Positions 1 to 8,172 of a stretch of 53,391 bases of DNA are shown here, piece after piece; within the stretch, counting starts at the first letter, position 1, and the number at the start of each line of letters is the position of its first letter. The DNA is from Desulfosarcina sp. (lineage in GTDB: Bacteria; Desulfobacterota; Desulfobacteria; Desulfobacterales; Desulfosarcinaceae): NCBI GenBank assembly GCA_014237405.1, contig JABZFO010000055.1, forward strand, positions 1 through 53,391, read 5' to 3'. Below the pieces are notes generated by a model. That model worked only from the letters and a program-made list of their open reading frames with translations, did no database searches and was not told the origin of the DNA. The position numbers and the translations under genes were made by a program.

Positions 1-9
1 TTTTTGCAT

Positions 10-34
10 AAAAAAAGCCTCCTTGCCGGAGGCT
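10..34 (-). terminator. intrinsic terminator downstream of the recombinase fragment
   Basis: Read on the minus strand, a perfect 7-bp stem (AGCCTCC/GGAGGCT, 16-22 and 28-34) with a 5-nt loop is followed by a run of T (plus-strand A at 11-16). It lies about 40 bp past the stop of the minus-strand recombinase fragment, so it probably ends that transcript. Confidence 0.75.
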
Positions 35-70
35 CATCTAATTTGAAAATTTCTTCCCGTTTGTCAATGA

Positions 71-385
71 TTATGAAAATCCTGCAGACTGCCGCTCCTT
101 TATTTGCGGGGATCTACACAGTACCCTGGTGTAAAAAAACTTAAGTCCATACAAGTCCAGCTTGACCGTATTCCAGGAATGAGAATCCAGTAGTTCGTTG
201 AAATAGTTAAGCAACTGGTCCGAGGAGAGATCGTTAATCCGGCAATCGAAATAGTTTCCAATGCGTCTGATGGCCCTTGAGTACGCCTCAATGGTCTTTG
301 GCTGTAATCCATTGAGTTTCAGGCACTTCTGGTGTTTCCGGTAATACTTGTTAAACTGTGGATCCTTTGGTCTGTTGGTGTTCAT
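71..385 (-). pseudogene. tyrosine recombinase, N-terminal core-binding domain only
   Basis: A 104-residue product with a strong ribosome site (AAAAGGAGG) just before ATG 385. Residues about 15-90 look like the SAM-like core-binding domain of phage/integron integrases (motif LQPKTIEAYSRAIRRIG, then NTVKLDLYGLKFFYTRVL). Family members are usually about 300 or more residues. Here the whole catalytic domain with its R-H-R-Y residues is missing, and the last ~15 residues look unrelated. The protein cannot catalyse recombination. It faces away from the attC-like site at 531-618, the arrangement expected for an integron integrase, but integrases of this type also accompany IS91-like elements. The family assignment is firm; the IntI assignment is only an inference. 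Confidence 0.65.
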
Positions 386-530
386 TGTAACCTCCTTTTG
401 TAATAATTTAAATGAAAGGCAAATACTCTTGCCTTGCCGCTTTCTTTTTATTACAAAAAAAATAAGGAGATTACAGCATGTTAATCGAAGTGGCCAAGAT
501 GGCCGGAATTGCCTGCCGCGTAGCGGCTTC

Positions 531-618
531 GTCCAACAATGCAAATTAACACGGACTGCCAAAAGCTGCGCCGCTTCGCTCTGCATCTTTTGGCATCCGG
601 TTATTTGCGACGTTCGGC
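531..618 (+). repeat. attC-like imperfect hairpin (possible integron recombination site)
   Basis: An 88-bp imperfect palindrome. The outer left box GTCCAAC (531-537) fits RYYYAAC. The outer right box GTTCGGC (612-618) pairs with it with one mismatch and one wobble. The inner arms pair well: GCAAAT (541-546) with ATTTGC (603-608), and GCCAAAAG (558-565) with CTTTTGGC (587-594). Single unpaired bases on one side resemble the extrahelical bases of attC. Length is within the usual attC range. The right box does not match GTTRRRY exactly. A generic intergenic hairpin is the alternative. Confidence 0.45.
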
Positions 619-651
619 AGCGGACAAAATAAAAAAAACAGGGAAAAACTG

Positions 652-1470
652 ATGAAACTTTCAGAGCAAGATACCAAGCATTTTTTTCAGTTATTGTGGG
701 CGCTACAATTCTATGCAAATCAAAAGCTCAAGATTCATGATATTAAATGCATTGATGATTATGCTGATTCTGCTACTGACCAAAAGGTAAAAGTTCGCGA
801 GGCACTCTACGAAAATATTGAACTCATCGATTCTTTTGTTCAGAAGAATCCGCAAAATTTTTCAACAGAAAATCTGGATATCATTTCAGAATGGAAAAAA
901 TTCATCAGGGGCAGTTTTTTCATTGAACGACTCTTAAAGAAATATGCCGTTTTTATCCAAGAAGATAAAGTATACGGAGTATTGGGGCTTTCCCAGAGCT
1001 TCAATCAGTTGACTTATAATGCGAATCTACCTTTACATGTCGACACTGTCTTACTGCCTTTCAAGGGCAAAATCGTTTATGACGGCCTTCTGGGGTTTCA
1101 AAACATATACTTCGGTGGTGGGATAAAGCGCAGTCTAAAAGAAACATATATGCGAGCCAAACAAAATAATCGAATTATCGATAGCCTGGAAAAACCCCAA
1201 GTGAAAAATCAAAACAAATCAGAACCCAAATCATTAAAAAACTGGAAACCTGAATTGGAGGAGTTAGCCCACAAAGCGAAAAAATTGAAGGGATCAGCAG
1301 AGTCTCCGGCAATTTACAGTCCTGCATTCAGTTTAGTAAAAGCCAGCATTGAATTTGCGCAACTTGCAGTGTCGGATGCAAATGACCAAGAAGGGCTCCA
1401 TAAAGCTTTACAGAAAGTAAGGCGTGCATTCAACAACTCGAACACTGTACTTTATCGTGAAGAATATTGA
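652..1470 (+). CDS. hypothetical protein, possible gene cassette
   Basis: A 272-residue protein of no family I recognise. It is soluble, with no signal peptide or membrane segment. The N-terminal ~170 residues appear mainly helical; a lysine-rich linker follows (about 180-215), and then a helical C-terminal part. Base composition is clearly more A+T-rich than the core genes further along the window, which suggests acquisition. It begins 34 bp after the attC-like hairpin and reads away from the recombinase fragment, as an integron cassette gene would. The ribosome site is weak (CAGGG). No convincing second attC follows the stop, so cassette status is unproven. The length without stops and the composition support a real gene. 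Confidence 0.6.
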   Translation: MKLSEQDTKHFFQLLWALQFYANQKLKIHDIKCIDDYADSATDQKVKVREALYENIELIDSFVQKNPQNFSTENLDIISEWKKFIRGSFFIERLLKKYAVFIQEDKVYGVLGLSQSFNQLTYNANLPLHVDTVLLPFKGKIVYDGLLGFQNIYFGGGIKRSLKETYMRAKQNNRIIDSLEKPQVKNQNKSEPKSLKNWKPELEELAHKAKKLKGSAESPAIYSPAFSLVKASIEFAQLAVSDANDQEGLHKALQKVRRAFNNSNTVLYREEY

Positions 1471-1675
1471 AAAAAGCCGAACCAACCAGTTCACCAACGT
1501 TTTCTGAATACAAAAAACTGAGAGGCTTGATCGGTTCTATCGTTCGAAGTGCATTTTGGTCAGCGGGTCCCAAACCGGAGGCGATCAGTCCCATTGTTGT
1601 CTCCTTTCTTTGGTTGGCTTATTGGCTCAACATTTTTATAAAACCATATTGCCACCTTGAAGACCATTTTGACTA

Positions 1676-1704
1676 TTGACATTACGCAATATGTGGAATA
1701 TTAT
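1676..1704 (+). promoter_or_regulatory. sigma-70 promoter for the ATPase gene
   Basis: A perfect -35 TTGACA (1676-1681), a 17-bp spacer and -10 TATTAT (1699-1704) lie about 40 bp upstream of ATG 1743. The nonamer TTACGCAAT overlaps the spacer (1682-1690) and recurs just past the -10 (1705-1713), where a repressor could act. Confidence 0.65.
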
Positions 1705-1713
1705 TTACGCAAT
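1682..1713 (+). repeat. direct repeat TTACGCAAT x2, with an inverted copy past the ATPase gene
   Basis: TTACGCAAT occurs at 1682-1690 and 1705-1713 (23-bp period), straddling the -10 of the ATPase promoter. The reverse complement ATTGCGTAA lies at 2928-2936, beyond the gene's stop. The pair upstream may be an operator. The inverted copy suggests the gene could be a bounded module, but 9 bp is short. Confidence 0.4.
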
Positions 1714-1742
1714 TTCGCATCCACAAATTGTGTCCCACTGCC

Positions 1743-2855
1743 ATGGCATCTTCACTGAATCCATTTTCCTATACGCAAACCGTCACCGGTAAGGCCTTTT
1801 GCAACCGGCAACAAGAGCAGCGGGATCTGTTGCGTTATCTGAAAGCATCACAAAACGTGCTGCTCTATTCCCATCGGCGCCATGGCAAAACGTCGCTGAT
1901 CCAGCAGGTATTTGCGTCTTTAAAAAACAGCCGCCCCAGAATCGACACCATGCTGGTCAATTTATATGGGACGCTTAGCGAAAGGGATTTCATCGAAGCG
2001 GTATTCAAAGGCATCGGCCAGATCGAATCGCGCACAGACCGTTTGATTAAATTGGCGGGCAGTTTTATGAAATCCATCCGCTACAGTTATGACCCGGTGA
2101 CACAATCCCATACGGTATTTCCGGATTTGGGTGCCGCCCAGATCAAACCGGCGCTGGACGGTCTTATGAAGATGCTGGCTGGCTATTCCGAGAAACGCCG
2201 CCTTGTGGTGGCCTTCGATGAATTCCAGGAAATTGCCGGGTACTCGCAAAACAGCTTTGAAAAGCAGTTGCGCTCTCATATTCAAACCCACACCAATATC
2301 GGGTATCTGTTTTCAGGAAGCCAGACCCATTTGCTGCAGCATATGTTTAACGATTATGGCCGCGCCTTTTACCATCAGGCCCAAAGCTACCCTCTCGATA
2401 CGATCGCAACCCCGGATTTTGTGGCCTGGGCGATTGATTTGTTCGCCGAGCAGGGCCGGACGATGCCGGAAGCAGTAGTAGAGGATGTCGTACAGCGCTG
2501 CGAACACCATCCCATGTACATTCAACAGTTTTTATATCACCTTTGGGATGAACCGGGCTTTGATGAAGCGGTAGTCGATGGTGTCGAACAACAGATCATC
2601 CGACGCCGCCATTTGGAATTCATCAACTTGTGGGAGCCGTTGACTCAAAATCAGAAAAAGGCCCTCCGGCTGATTGCACTCAAGCAGGGCCACGACCTGT
2701 TCGCTGCCGCTTCCCTGCAGATGGTTGGCTTAAACCGTGCTTCTCAGGTGACCCGAGCCATTGAAAAACTTCTGGATCGCGAAATCGTAGTGAAAAACGA
2801 CCGCTACCACATTCAGGATATCCTGCTTAAAAAATGGCTTATTTCAGGTCTGTAG
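1743..2855 (+). CDS. stand-alone P-loop ATPase of the archaeal-type/STAND superfamily
   Basis: About 370 residues. The Walker A-type loop is HRRHGKTSLI (about residues 45-54), an unusual form lacking the canonical GxxxxGK first glycine. Walker B is RLVVAFDEFQEI (about 155-166). A sensor-like stretch FSGSQ follows, then a C-terminal winged-helix-like region that ends in RYHIQDILLKKWL. This layout matches archaeal-type AAA ATPases that bind DNA or act with a partner nuclease. I chose ATG 1743 over the upstream TTG because the conserved fold begins soon after and the promoter lies close. No nuclease or other partner gene is adjacent, so its role is unknown. The ATPase call is firm; the biological function is not inferable. 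Confidence 0.75.
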   Translation: MASSLNPFSYTQTVTGKAFCNRQQEQRDLLRYLKASQNVLLYSHRRHGKTSLIQQVFASLKNSRPRIDTMLVNLYGTLSERDFIEAVFKGIGQIESRTDRLIKLAGSFMKSIRYSYDPVTQSHTVFPDLGAAQIKPALDGLMKMLAGYSEKRRLVVAFDEFQEIAGYSQNSFEKQLRSHIQTHTNIGYLFSGSQTHLLQHMFNDYGRAFYHQAQSYPLDTIATPDFVAWAIDLFAEQGRTMPEAVVEDVVQRCEHHPMYIQQFLYHLWDEPGFDEAVVDGVEQQIIRRRHLEFINLWEPLTQNQKKALRLIALKQGHDLFAAASLQMVGLNRASQVTRAIEKLLDREIVVKNDRYHIQDILLKKWLISGL

Positions 2856-2950
2856 CTTTTTGAGAACAAGGATTGAAACACCATATCCACGCCTGGGAGG
2901 CCCGGACCATAAAGATTGACAATGCCGATTGCGTAACATGAATTCATTAA

Positions 2951-3739
2951 CTATTTGACTCGTGAAAATCGTGATTTTACATTCGACCAACTATCTGTAG
3001 CCAGTGAAAATCGTGATTTTACATTCGACCAACTATCTGTAGCCAGAAAGCTTTCATCCATATTTTCCAGCATGCTCAAAAACTTGGGCCAAGGGGCGGA
3101 GAAAGTGAGAATGTCCGGCTTAAAGCGGATCCTTACTGAAGGATCTAAGGCGCCCAAGACCGCCTTTGGTTGGTCAGATGCAAGTTCGTGCATTGGAAAA
3201 CCGACAATTGAATCACAAGCAGTACCAAACGGTGCAATCACGCCATATGGTGTCATCGTGTCAAAATTTGCCAACCCATGGAGGCCGGCGATAACGTTCG
3301 GGTTGCCGAAGAAGAAAACCACCTGTGGATCATCCTGCTCTTCAAGTGTATCCCAACGCTTGAACACAAGGTATTTCCCTGGAGCCTGTTTAGGTGGACG
3401 GTGTTCATACATGCTGTCAACATGATCATAGCTCTTTTTAACACGTTCCACATTGCAGATGTAGTTCTTAACATCCTCGGTGACTCTGATGTCAAAACCA
3501 AAGGGCAGGAAGGACCCGAAACACCCCAGGTTCTCCAAATTGAAGGCCCGGGCACGTCCTTTCCTTACTGGGGCTATTTGGCTGAAAATACAAGTAAACC
3601 CTTTGGAATTAGGCTTGGGAGCGTTTGGAAACGCCACGCTATTCAGCTCATTGGCGTAAAAACAGGCGATAGGTAGTTCGCTGCCAGGGAAGTGCTTCTC
3701 CCATGCTTCCATAAAGCGTTCCTTGATTTCGATGTTCAT
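2951..3739 (-). CDS. DUF169 family protein with duplicated C-terminus
   Basis: A 262-residue cytosolic protein. Conserved DUF169 features include the N-terminal 'LPIACFYANE' region, an ACD-poor middle with FFGNPNVIAGLHG, and the 'GTACDSIVGFP' motif. The family occurs in anaerobes and archaea; its biochemical role is not established. ATG 3739 has a good ribosome site (AAAGGAGA). The last residues read LATDSWSNVKSRFS twice, because 42 bp are exactly duplicated in frame (2962-3003, 3004-3045). A TetR remnant is transcribed divergently upstream, and may once have regulated it. Confidence 0.75.
   Translation of the reverse strand: MNIEIKERFMEAWEKHFPGSELPIACFYANELNSVAFPNAPKPNSKGFTCIFSQIAPVRKGRARAFNLENLGCFGSFLPFGFDIRVTEDVKNYICNVERVKKSYDHVDSMYEHRPPKQAPGKYLVFKRWDTLEEQDDPQVVFFFGNPNVIAGLHGLANFDTMTPYGVIAPFGTACDSIVGFPMHELASDQPKAVLGALDPSVRIRFKPDILTFSAPWPKFLSMLENMDESFLATDSWSNVKSRFSLATDSWSNVKSRFSRVK
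2962..3045. repeat. perfect 42-bp tandem duplication inside the DUF169 gene
   Basis: Positions 2962-3003 and 3004-3045 are identical. Because the unit is 14 codons the frame is kept, adding one extra LATDSWSNVKSRFS to the C-terminus. Perfect identity points to a recent slippage event. Confidence 0.9.
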
Positions 3740-3785
3740 GGCATTCTCCTTTGTACGATGAACTTGTGCTTTACCAGCATACTAA

Positions 3786-3968
3786 TGTTGGTTTTTTAAG
3801 TCGAATGGTTTTGAAGCCGTCAAAATTGAAAGACTTGCCAAGCAGTTGGGTATATCAAGAAGCGGATTCTACTGGCATTTCAAGAACCGACAAGACTTGC
3901 TGCAGCACCTTCTTGATTATTGGGCACGTGAATATACGGGAGTTATCACTGATCATGCAGATATGAAA
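3786..3968 (+). pseudogene. TetR-family regulator remnant (HTH only)
   Basis: An open stretch reads FEAVKIERLAKQLGISRSG then FYWHFKNRQDLLQHLLDYW, a textbook TetR helix-turn-helix with the following helix. There is no in-frame start: a stop codon lies at 3783-3785, so the first helix is missing. After about 3968 the reading frame no longer resembles a TetR ligand domain. Both ends of the gene are lost. It is divergent from the DUF169 gene. Confidence 0.65.
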
Positions 3969-4039
3969 TGTGGAGCCCAGCCCTGCGTGTCCTCTAAACC
4001 CAAATTAAATGACATGTTGATTCCTATGGCTTCAACTCA

Positions 4040-4351
4040 TCACGGTTTTGTCCGCGACAGTTGACTTTCCATGCCGGCCGTCTGTTCCACCATACCGGTG
4101 CCGGGTTCGCTGAATCGCCCGGCCTCTTTGATGGCGGAAAGAATCGGCTCAACCAGGGTGTCGCTCACCAGGAAAAGAACCAGTTCCGTGCGTATGTCCA
4201 GGCTGAGTCCGAAAAAAGTTTTCGCCTCGCCGGCGCCCGTCCCGGAGGCCGGTATGATGGTCGCCCCGGTAGCACCGGCCTTTTTTGCCGAATTGACAAC
4301 CTGGTCGGTCAGGTTCGGTTTCACCATTGCAATAATGCATTTATTTGCCAT
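4040..4351 (-). CDS. PII-like signalling protein
   Basis: A 103-residue small cytosolic protein. The N-terminus MANKCIIAMVKPNLTDQVV and the following AKKAGATGATII resemble the PII ferredoxin-like fold. A short glycine-rich loop (GTGAGEAKTFFGL, about 35-48) takes the place of the long PII T-loop. Family members bind adenine nucleotides or other small ligands and regulate partners. The start at 4351 is chosen for its strong ribosome site (AAAGGAG). It is followed on the same strand by no other gene, and preceded by two DUF1538 membrane proteins, so it is likely their regulator. That partnership is inferred from gene order only. Confidence 0.7.
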   Translation of the reverse strand: MANKCIIAMVKPNLTDQVVNSAKKAGATGATIIPASGTGAGEAKTFFGLSLDIRTELVLFLVSDTLVEPILSAIKEAGRFSEPGTGMVEQTAGMESQLSRTKP

Positions 4352-4414
4352 TTTTTTCTCCTTTGTCCGATTCGCGGCAAACATACAATTGCTTTTGCGA
4401 CAAGGTGCCGCACG

Positions 4415-5173
4415 TCATTTTTCTCTGTTTCGCCGCCGCACCATCCATTGAGCCAGCTGGGCGTACCCCAAGACACTGATGATCGGGAACAAGCTGGCAA
4501 ATGCAATGAGCCCGAATCCATCCAGCACCGGACTGCGGCCCGGAACATTGGACGCCAACCCCAAACCGAGAGCCGCAACCAGGGGTACGGTAACCGTAGA
4601 AGTGGTCACCCCGCCGGAATCATAGGCCAGCGGGACGATCATCCGCGGCGCAAAAAAGGTTTGGACGGCCACAATGACATAACCCACCATTATATATATA
4701 TAAAGCGGCGTGCCGGTAACAATGCGAAAGGTGCCGAGTGTGATGCCGACAGCAACACCTATGGCAACCGCGATCCGCAACCCCAAGGAGGATACGGCTT
4801 TGTAAGAAGCCTCTTCCGCCTTGTTGGCGACGGCGATAAGCGACGGTTCGGCTATGGTGGTGGAAAACCCGACCAAAAAGGCAAACAGGTATACCCATCC
4901 GTACGCGGCCCAGAGCGCCTTGCCGCCGCTTTGGGCGCCCGCAGCCAGTTGCAGGGCCATGGTCCTGCCCACAGGGAAAAGTGCCAGATCCAGACCTCCC
5001 AAAAAACAGGCCATGCCCACAAGCACCAGACAAAACCCGAAAATAATTCTGCCCGGTCTCGGGAGGGGTCTTTTCAACACCACCATTTGGAAAAACACCA
5101 GCAACCCAAGAACCGGCAACACGTCTTTGGCCGTGGCCAGCAACAACTTGACAGGGTTAAAAAGTAGTTCCAT
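4415..5173 (-). CDS. DUF1538 family membrane protein (second of pair)
   Basis: A 252-residue polytopic inner-membrane protein with about seven hydrophobic segments. Diagnostic DUF1538 motifs are TTIAEPSLIAVA (mid-protein), LAYDSGGVTTSTVTVP and DGFGLIAFASLFPI near the C-terminus. DUF1538 proteins are presumed transporters; the substrate is unknown. ATG 5173 has GGAGCGG just upstream and keeps the first hydrophobic helix. The previous gene ends 7 bp upstream, so they are cotranscribed. It shares the same motif order with the neighbour, consistent with a heterodimer or an ancestral fused two-domain protein. Confidence 0.75.
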   Translation of the reverse strand: MELLFNPVKLLLATAKDVLPVLGLLVFFQMVVLKRPLPRPGRIIFGFCLVLVGMACFLGGLDLALFPVGRTMALQLAAGAQSGGKALWAAYGWVYLFAFLVGFSTTIAEPSLIAVANKAEEASYKAVSSLGLRIAVAIGVAVGITLGTFRIVTGTPLYIYIMVGYVIVAVQTFFAPRMIVPLAYDSGGVTTSTVTVPLVAALGLGLASNVPGRSPVLDGFGLIAFASLFPIISVLGYAQLAQWMVRRRNREK

Positions 5174-5180
5174 ACCGCTC

Positions 5181-5933
5181 CTAATGTACGAACAATCCGA
5201 GAACCATGACAAAAATCATCGGGGTAAGGGATGCCAGGGCGATCAAGCCGAAGCCGTCCGTCAAAGGGTTCCTCCCGCGAATCGTACGGGCCAGTCCTAC
5301 CCCCAAGGCAGTTACCAGCGGTACGGTGACGGTTGAGGTTGTTACCCCGCCTAAATCATAAGCCAACCCCACGATCTCTTTCGGCGCGAACAAAGTCATC
5401 ACCATGACAAGAATATAGCCGCCCACGATTAGAATCGGCAACGACCATCCCCGAAGTATTCTCAACACCCCGAGAACGATCGCGATACCGACAGATAAAG
5501 CCACGGTCAAGCGGACATGGAGGGCATATCGTTGTACAGCGGCGGGAGTATTATCGATAAGGCCGGCTTCCGCCGCAGCTCTGGCTCCTTCGCGGGTCAC
5601 GGCAATAAGGGCCGGTTCGGCGACGGTTGTACCGAAACCCAAGGCAAAAGAGAACAACAACAGCCAAAAAAGGCTGCCCTTGCGCGCGAATTCCTCAGCC
5701 AGCGTTTCGCCGAGGGGAAACAGGCCGATGTCTAAACCAACGACAAAAAATGCTAAACCGACAATAACCAAACCCAATCCGGCCAGGACCGAAACAAGTT
5801 CCGGGAAGGGTTGGTGCAAGACCAGAATCTGGAATATGGCAATGACTATGACGATGGGCGCCAAATCACGGCATGCGCCAAGCAGGGCACCGCCTAAGGC
5901 TTTCATTAGTTTGGGGAACAATCCGGAGTGCAT
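5181..5933 (-). CDS. DUF1538 family membrane protein (first of pair)
   Basis: A 250-residue polytopic membrane protein with motifs TTVAEPALIAVT, LAYDLGGVTTSTVTVP and DGFGLIALASLTPMI at the same relative places as in its downstream paralogue. The start at 5933 has a weak ribosome site; Met 5904 is an alternative. The gene order DUF1538-DUF1538-PII is compact (7-bp and about 60-bp gaps). Predicted function is membrane transport under PII-like control, by inference only. Confidence 0.72.
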   Translation of the reverse strand: MHSGLFPKLMKALGGALLGACRDLAPIVIVIAIFQILVLHQPFPELVSVLAGLGLVIVGLAFFVVGLDIGLFPLGETLAEEFARKGSLFWLLLFSFALGFGTTVAEPALIAVTREGARAAAEAGLIDNTPAAVQRYALHVRLTVALSVGIAIVLGVLRILRGWSLPILIVGGYILVMVMTLFAPKEIVGLAYDLGGVTTSTVTVPLVTALGVGLARTIRGRNPLTDGFGLIALASLTPMIFVMVLGLFVH

Positions 5934-5969
5934 AGACCACTTTCACGGCTGATTGAGCGATGCCTGCTG

Positions 5970-7061
5970 CTACTTCCTGCAGAAAAAGTGCAAATTGAAC
6001 GGATCGTTGGGGATTTCCATCACCGTCACCCGCCCGAACCCGGCCTGCCCCAGCATCTTTTCGGCCAGTTGGCGGCCCCACATCATCCCCAGGCCGGCAC
6101 CGCCATCCACCAGCCCCACCGGCATGCAGTGCATCAGGCTGACCGTATACAGAAACGGTCCCATGGAGTGGTCCCGGTTGCCGTCGATGTCGGTTTCAGC
6201 GGCAATGTCGATCATGGAAAAGGCACCGTCGTTCTTTAATATTTCATGAATCCCCTGGAGCGCTTCCAGGGGCCGGGTCTGGTCATGGATGGCATCGAAG
6301 GCGGTGATGTAGTCAAACCGTCCGGACAGGTCGTTGGGATGGCGCAGTTCTGCAGCGTCCCGGTGTTCGAAACAGACGTTGGTCAATCCCTTTTCCCGGG
6401 CGTCGGTCCGGGCCGTTTCAAGGGCATCGTCGCTGATGTCGATGCCTGTGAACCGGCTGGCGGGAAAGGCCTGGGCCATCAGTATGGTGGCGACCCCCTG
6501 GGCGGATCCCAGGTCGCAGACATCGATGCCCCGGTGCATGGCCTGGACGAGCCGCCCATCGTCCACCGACGGCAAGAAGATATCCACCAGCACCTGTCGG
6601 TGCTTGGCGTCCCCCAGCTGCGCCATGAAATCATGAAAGTCAGGGTACCGCTCGTAGGGGATTCCATCACCGGTTAGAAACCCCTGAAACACATGCTCCA
6701 TGGCACAGGCCGTAAGCAGGGGTATCTCCTGGGTGTATACTCCCAGGTTGCCGCTGCCGGCCCGACGGGCGAGCACATCCCCATGGGCTTTGGGCAACAA
6801 AAAACGGGGTTCGCCGTCATCGTCTCGGGCCATTTCCACAATGCCCCCGCACACCATCACACCCAGCCACTCTTGCACATACCGGCGGTTAAGGTTTGCA
6901 TCCGCGCAGATCTCATCCACGGTGCACGACCGATTCTTGGCGTCCATGACATCGAAAAGGCCGGCACGGTACCCCAGGCCCATGGCCAGGTTCAAGGATC
7001 CATAGTTGAGGACATCCACCATCTTGTCCTGAAAGTTTTTTGGTTTGACAGCAGCTTCCAT
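5970..7061 (-). CDS. class I SAM-dependent methyltransferase with winged-helix N-terminus
   Basis: A 363-residue cytosolic protein. The N-terminal ~110 residues form a winged-helix-like dimerisation domain (YGSLNLAMGLGYRAGLFDVM, then LNRRYVQEWLGVMVCGG). The Rossmann domain begins at IDVCDLGSAQGVATILMA (motif I) and continues with FTGIDISDDAL (motif II), and FDYITAFDAIHDQ (motif IV). This arrangement is common in small-molecule or cytosolic methyltransferases related to the 'rRNA methyltransferase-like' S-adenosylmethionine family in Desulfobacterota; the substrate is unknown. Start 7061 has AAAAGGAAA upstream; an alternative Met lies at 7103. Confidence 0.75.
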   Translation of the reverse strand: MEAAVKPKNFQDKMVDVLNYGSLNLAMGLGYRAGLFDVMDAKNRSCTVDEICADANLNRRYVQEWLGVMVCGGIVEMARDDDGEPRFLLPKAHGDVLARRAGSGNLGVYTQEIPLLTACAMEHVFQGFLTGDGIPYERYPDFHDFMAQLGDAKHRQVLVDIFLPSVDDGRLVQAMHRGIDVCDLGSAQGVATILMAQAFPASRFTGIDISDDALETARTDAREKGLTNVCFEHRDAAELRHPNDLSGRFDYITAFDAIHDQTRPLEALQGIHEILKNDGAFSMIDIAAETDIDGNRDHSMGPFLYTVSLMHCMPVGLVDGGAGLGMMWGRQLAEKMLGQAGFGRVTVMEIPNDPFNLHFFCRK

Positions 7062-7140
7062 GATTTTCCTTTTGATCCGTTTTACAATCAGGTTTTCCCC
7101 CATTCTTATCCTGTTTAACAGGCCCTTTCAACAACGAGGA

Positions 7141-7911
7141 TTATCGGTCCGTCTCCAGCAGTTGGCGCATCGCTTCGGGCAACCCGCCAGACTGAAAGGT
7201 GGTGGTTTTCGCTTCACCGGGAAGGCGGATGGTCAGGGCATGGGCATGCAGACCCAGCCGATTGAAATCGCAGTGACGGGACAGGTAGGCCAGAGAACGG
7301 GTCGAACCGTAGCGCCGGTCCCCCACCACCGGATGGCCGGCCAGTTTGGCATGCCGCCGGATTTGGTGCTTCCGGCCGGTCAGCGGTTCGCATTCGATGA
7401 GGGAATAATGAAGGCTGTGCGCCAGTGTCCGCCACCGGGTGGCACAGGGCATCCGTTTGCCCTTTCCCATGGGATCGTTCCGGCCGGCTGCCGCGGCGGT
7501 CAGCGGCCAGTTCCAGGGGGCCCAGTCCGAATCCTCGGACGGTCCTGTAAGACCGCCATGGACCAATGCCAGATATCGCTTGTGAACGGCTTTTGCGGCA
7601 AACTGCTCTCCGAAAAAGGCCAGTGTTTTCGGATCACCGGCCAGCAGCACGATACCGCTGGTATCCCGGTCTATGCGGTGGGCGGCATGAATGGCGGGAA
7701 GATCAAGGCCCACGGCCGGCAGGCATCCCGCTCGCACAGCAACCAGCACCACCGAACACAGGTCGCGTCCCGGGTCATTGTGAATGCTCATACCGCAGGG
7801 TTTGTCTGCCACCAGCCATCCCGGACCGCAGGCCACCACCGGAACCCGGACGCCTCCGGAAACAATAACGGTGTTCGGATCGGATTCAATCTGCGGGATG
7901 GACGTGTTCAT
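7141..7911 (-). CDS. RluA-family RNA pseudouridine synthase
   Basis: About 256 residues. It carries the catalytic motif HRIDRDTSGIVLL (Asp is the nucleophile), the KRYLALVHG strand, and the conserved LTGRKHQIRRH and PVVGDRRYG motifs. It converts uridine to pseudouridine in rRNA or tRNA; the exact target cannot be told. There is no N-terminal S4 domain. I placed the start at Met 7911, since the upstream extension looks non-coding; the ribosome site is weak. The gene is divergent from the cyclase operon with about 260 bp between them. Confidence 0.8.
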   Translation of the reverse strand: MNTSIPQIESDPNTVIVSGGVRVPVVACGPGWLVADKPCGMSIHNDPGRDLCSVVLVAVRAGCLPAVGLDLPAIHAAHRIDRDTSGIVLLAGDPKTLAFFGEQFAAKAVHKRYLALVHGGLTGPSEDSDWAPWNWPLTAAAAGRNDPMGKGKRMPCATRWRTLAHSLHYSLIECEPLTGRKHQIRRHAKLAGHPVVGDRRYGSTRSLAYLSRHCDFNRLGLHAHALTIRLPGEAKTTTFQSGGLPEAMRQLLETDR

Positions 7912-8172
7912 CGGGATACGGTCACCGCCACGGTGGAAGTGTTTAAAAAATGGGTTGAGTAAAACCACTGCAGCCGTTGTTCGCCAGTTGCCTGAGGGGT
8001 TCTGAAAAATGACAATTGGGTTGGCTGTATGCGGCAATTGCATTAACAAATAAAATAGTCTTCCGGCCCTGGTCTGTCAACGATTCCCAAGCTGCGTGTT
8101 GACACCGGTCGATCCACCCCATTATAGTCCTGCCCAGTTCGGTACCGTCCAACGTATAGCCGACGGCACCCC

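Noticed and set aside
1470..1630. Possible second attC site after the orphan gene (GCCGAAC...GGTTGGCTT, inner TGATCG/CGATCA)
   Set aside because: Arms pair only loosely, the right box fails GTTRRRY, and the inner arm is out of register. Not strong enough to list.
1467..1679. 70-codon ORF after the orphan gene, beginning with TTG
   Set aside because: No ribosome site, no recognisable family, and an odd start inside the previous stop codon. Probably chance.
4061..5336. Long plus-strand ORFs (up to 368 codons) over the PII/DUF1538 region
   Set aside because: They are antisense shadows of minus-strand genes with clear protein families and ribosome sites.
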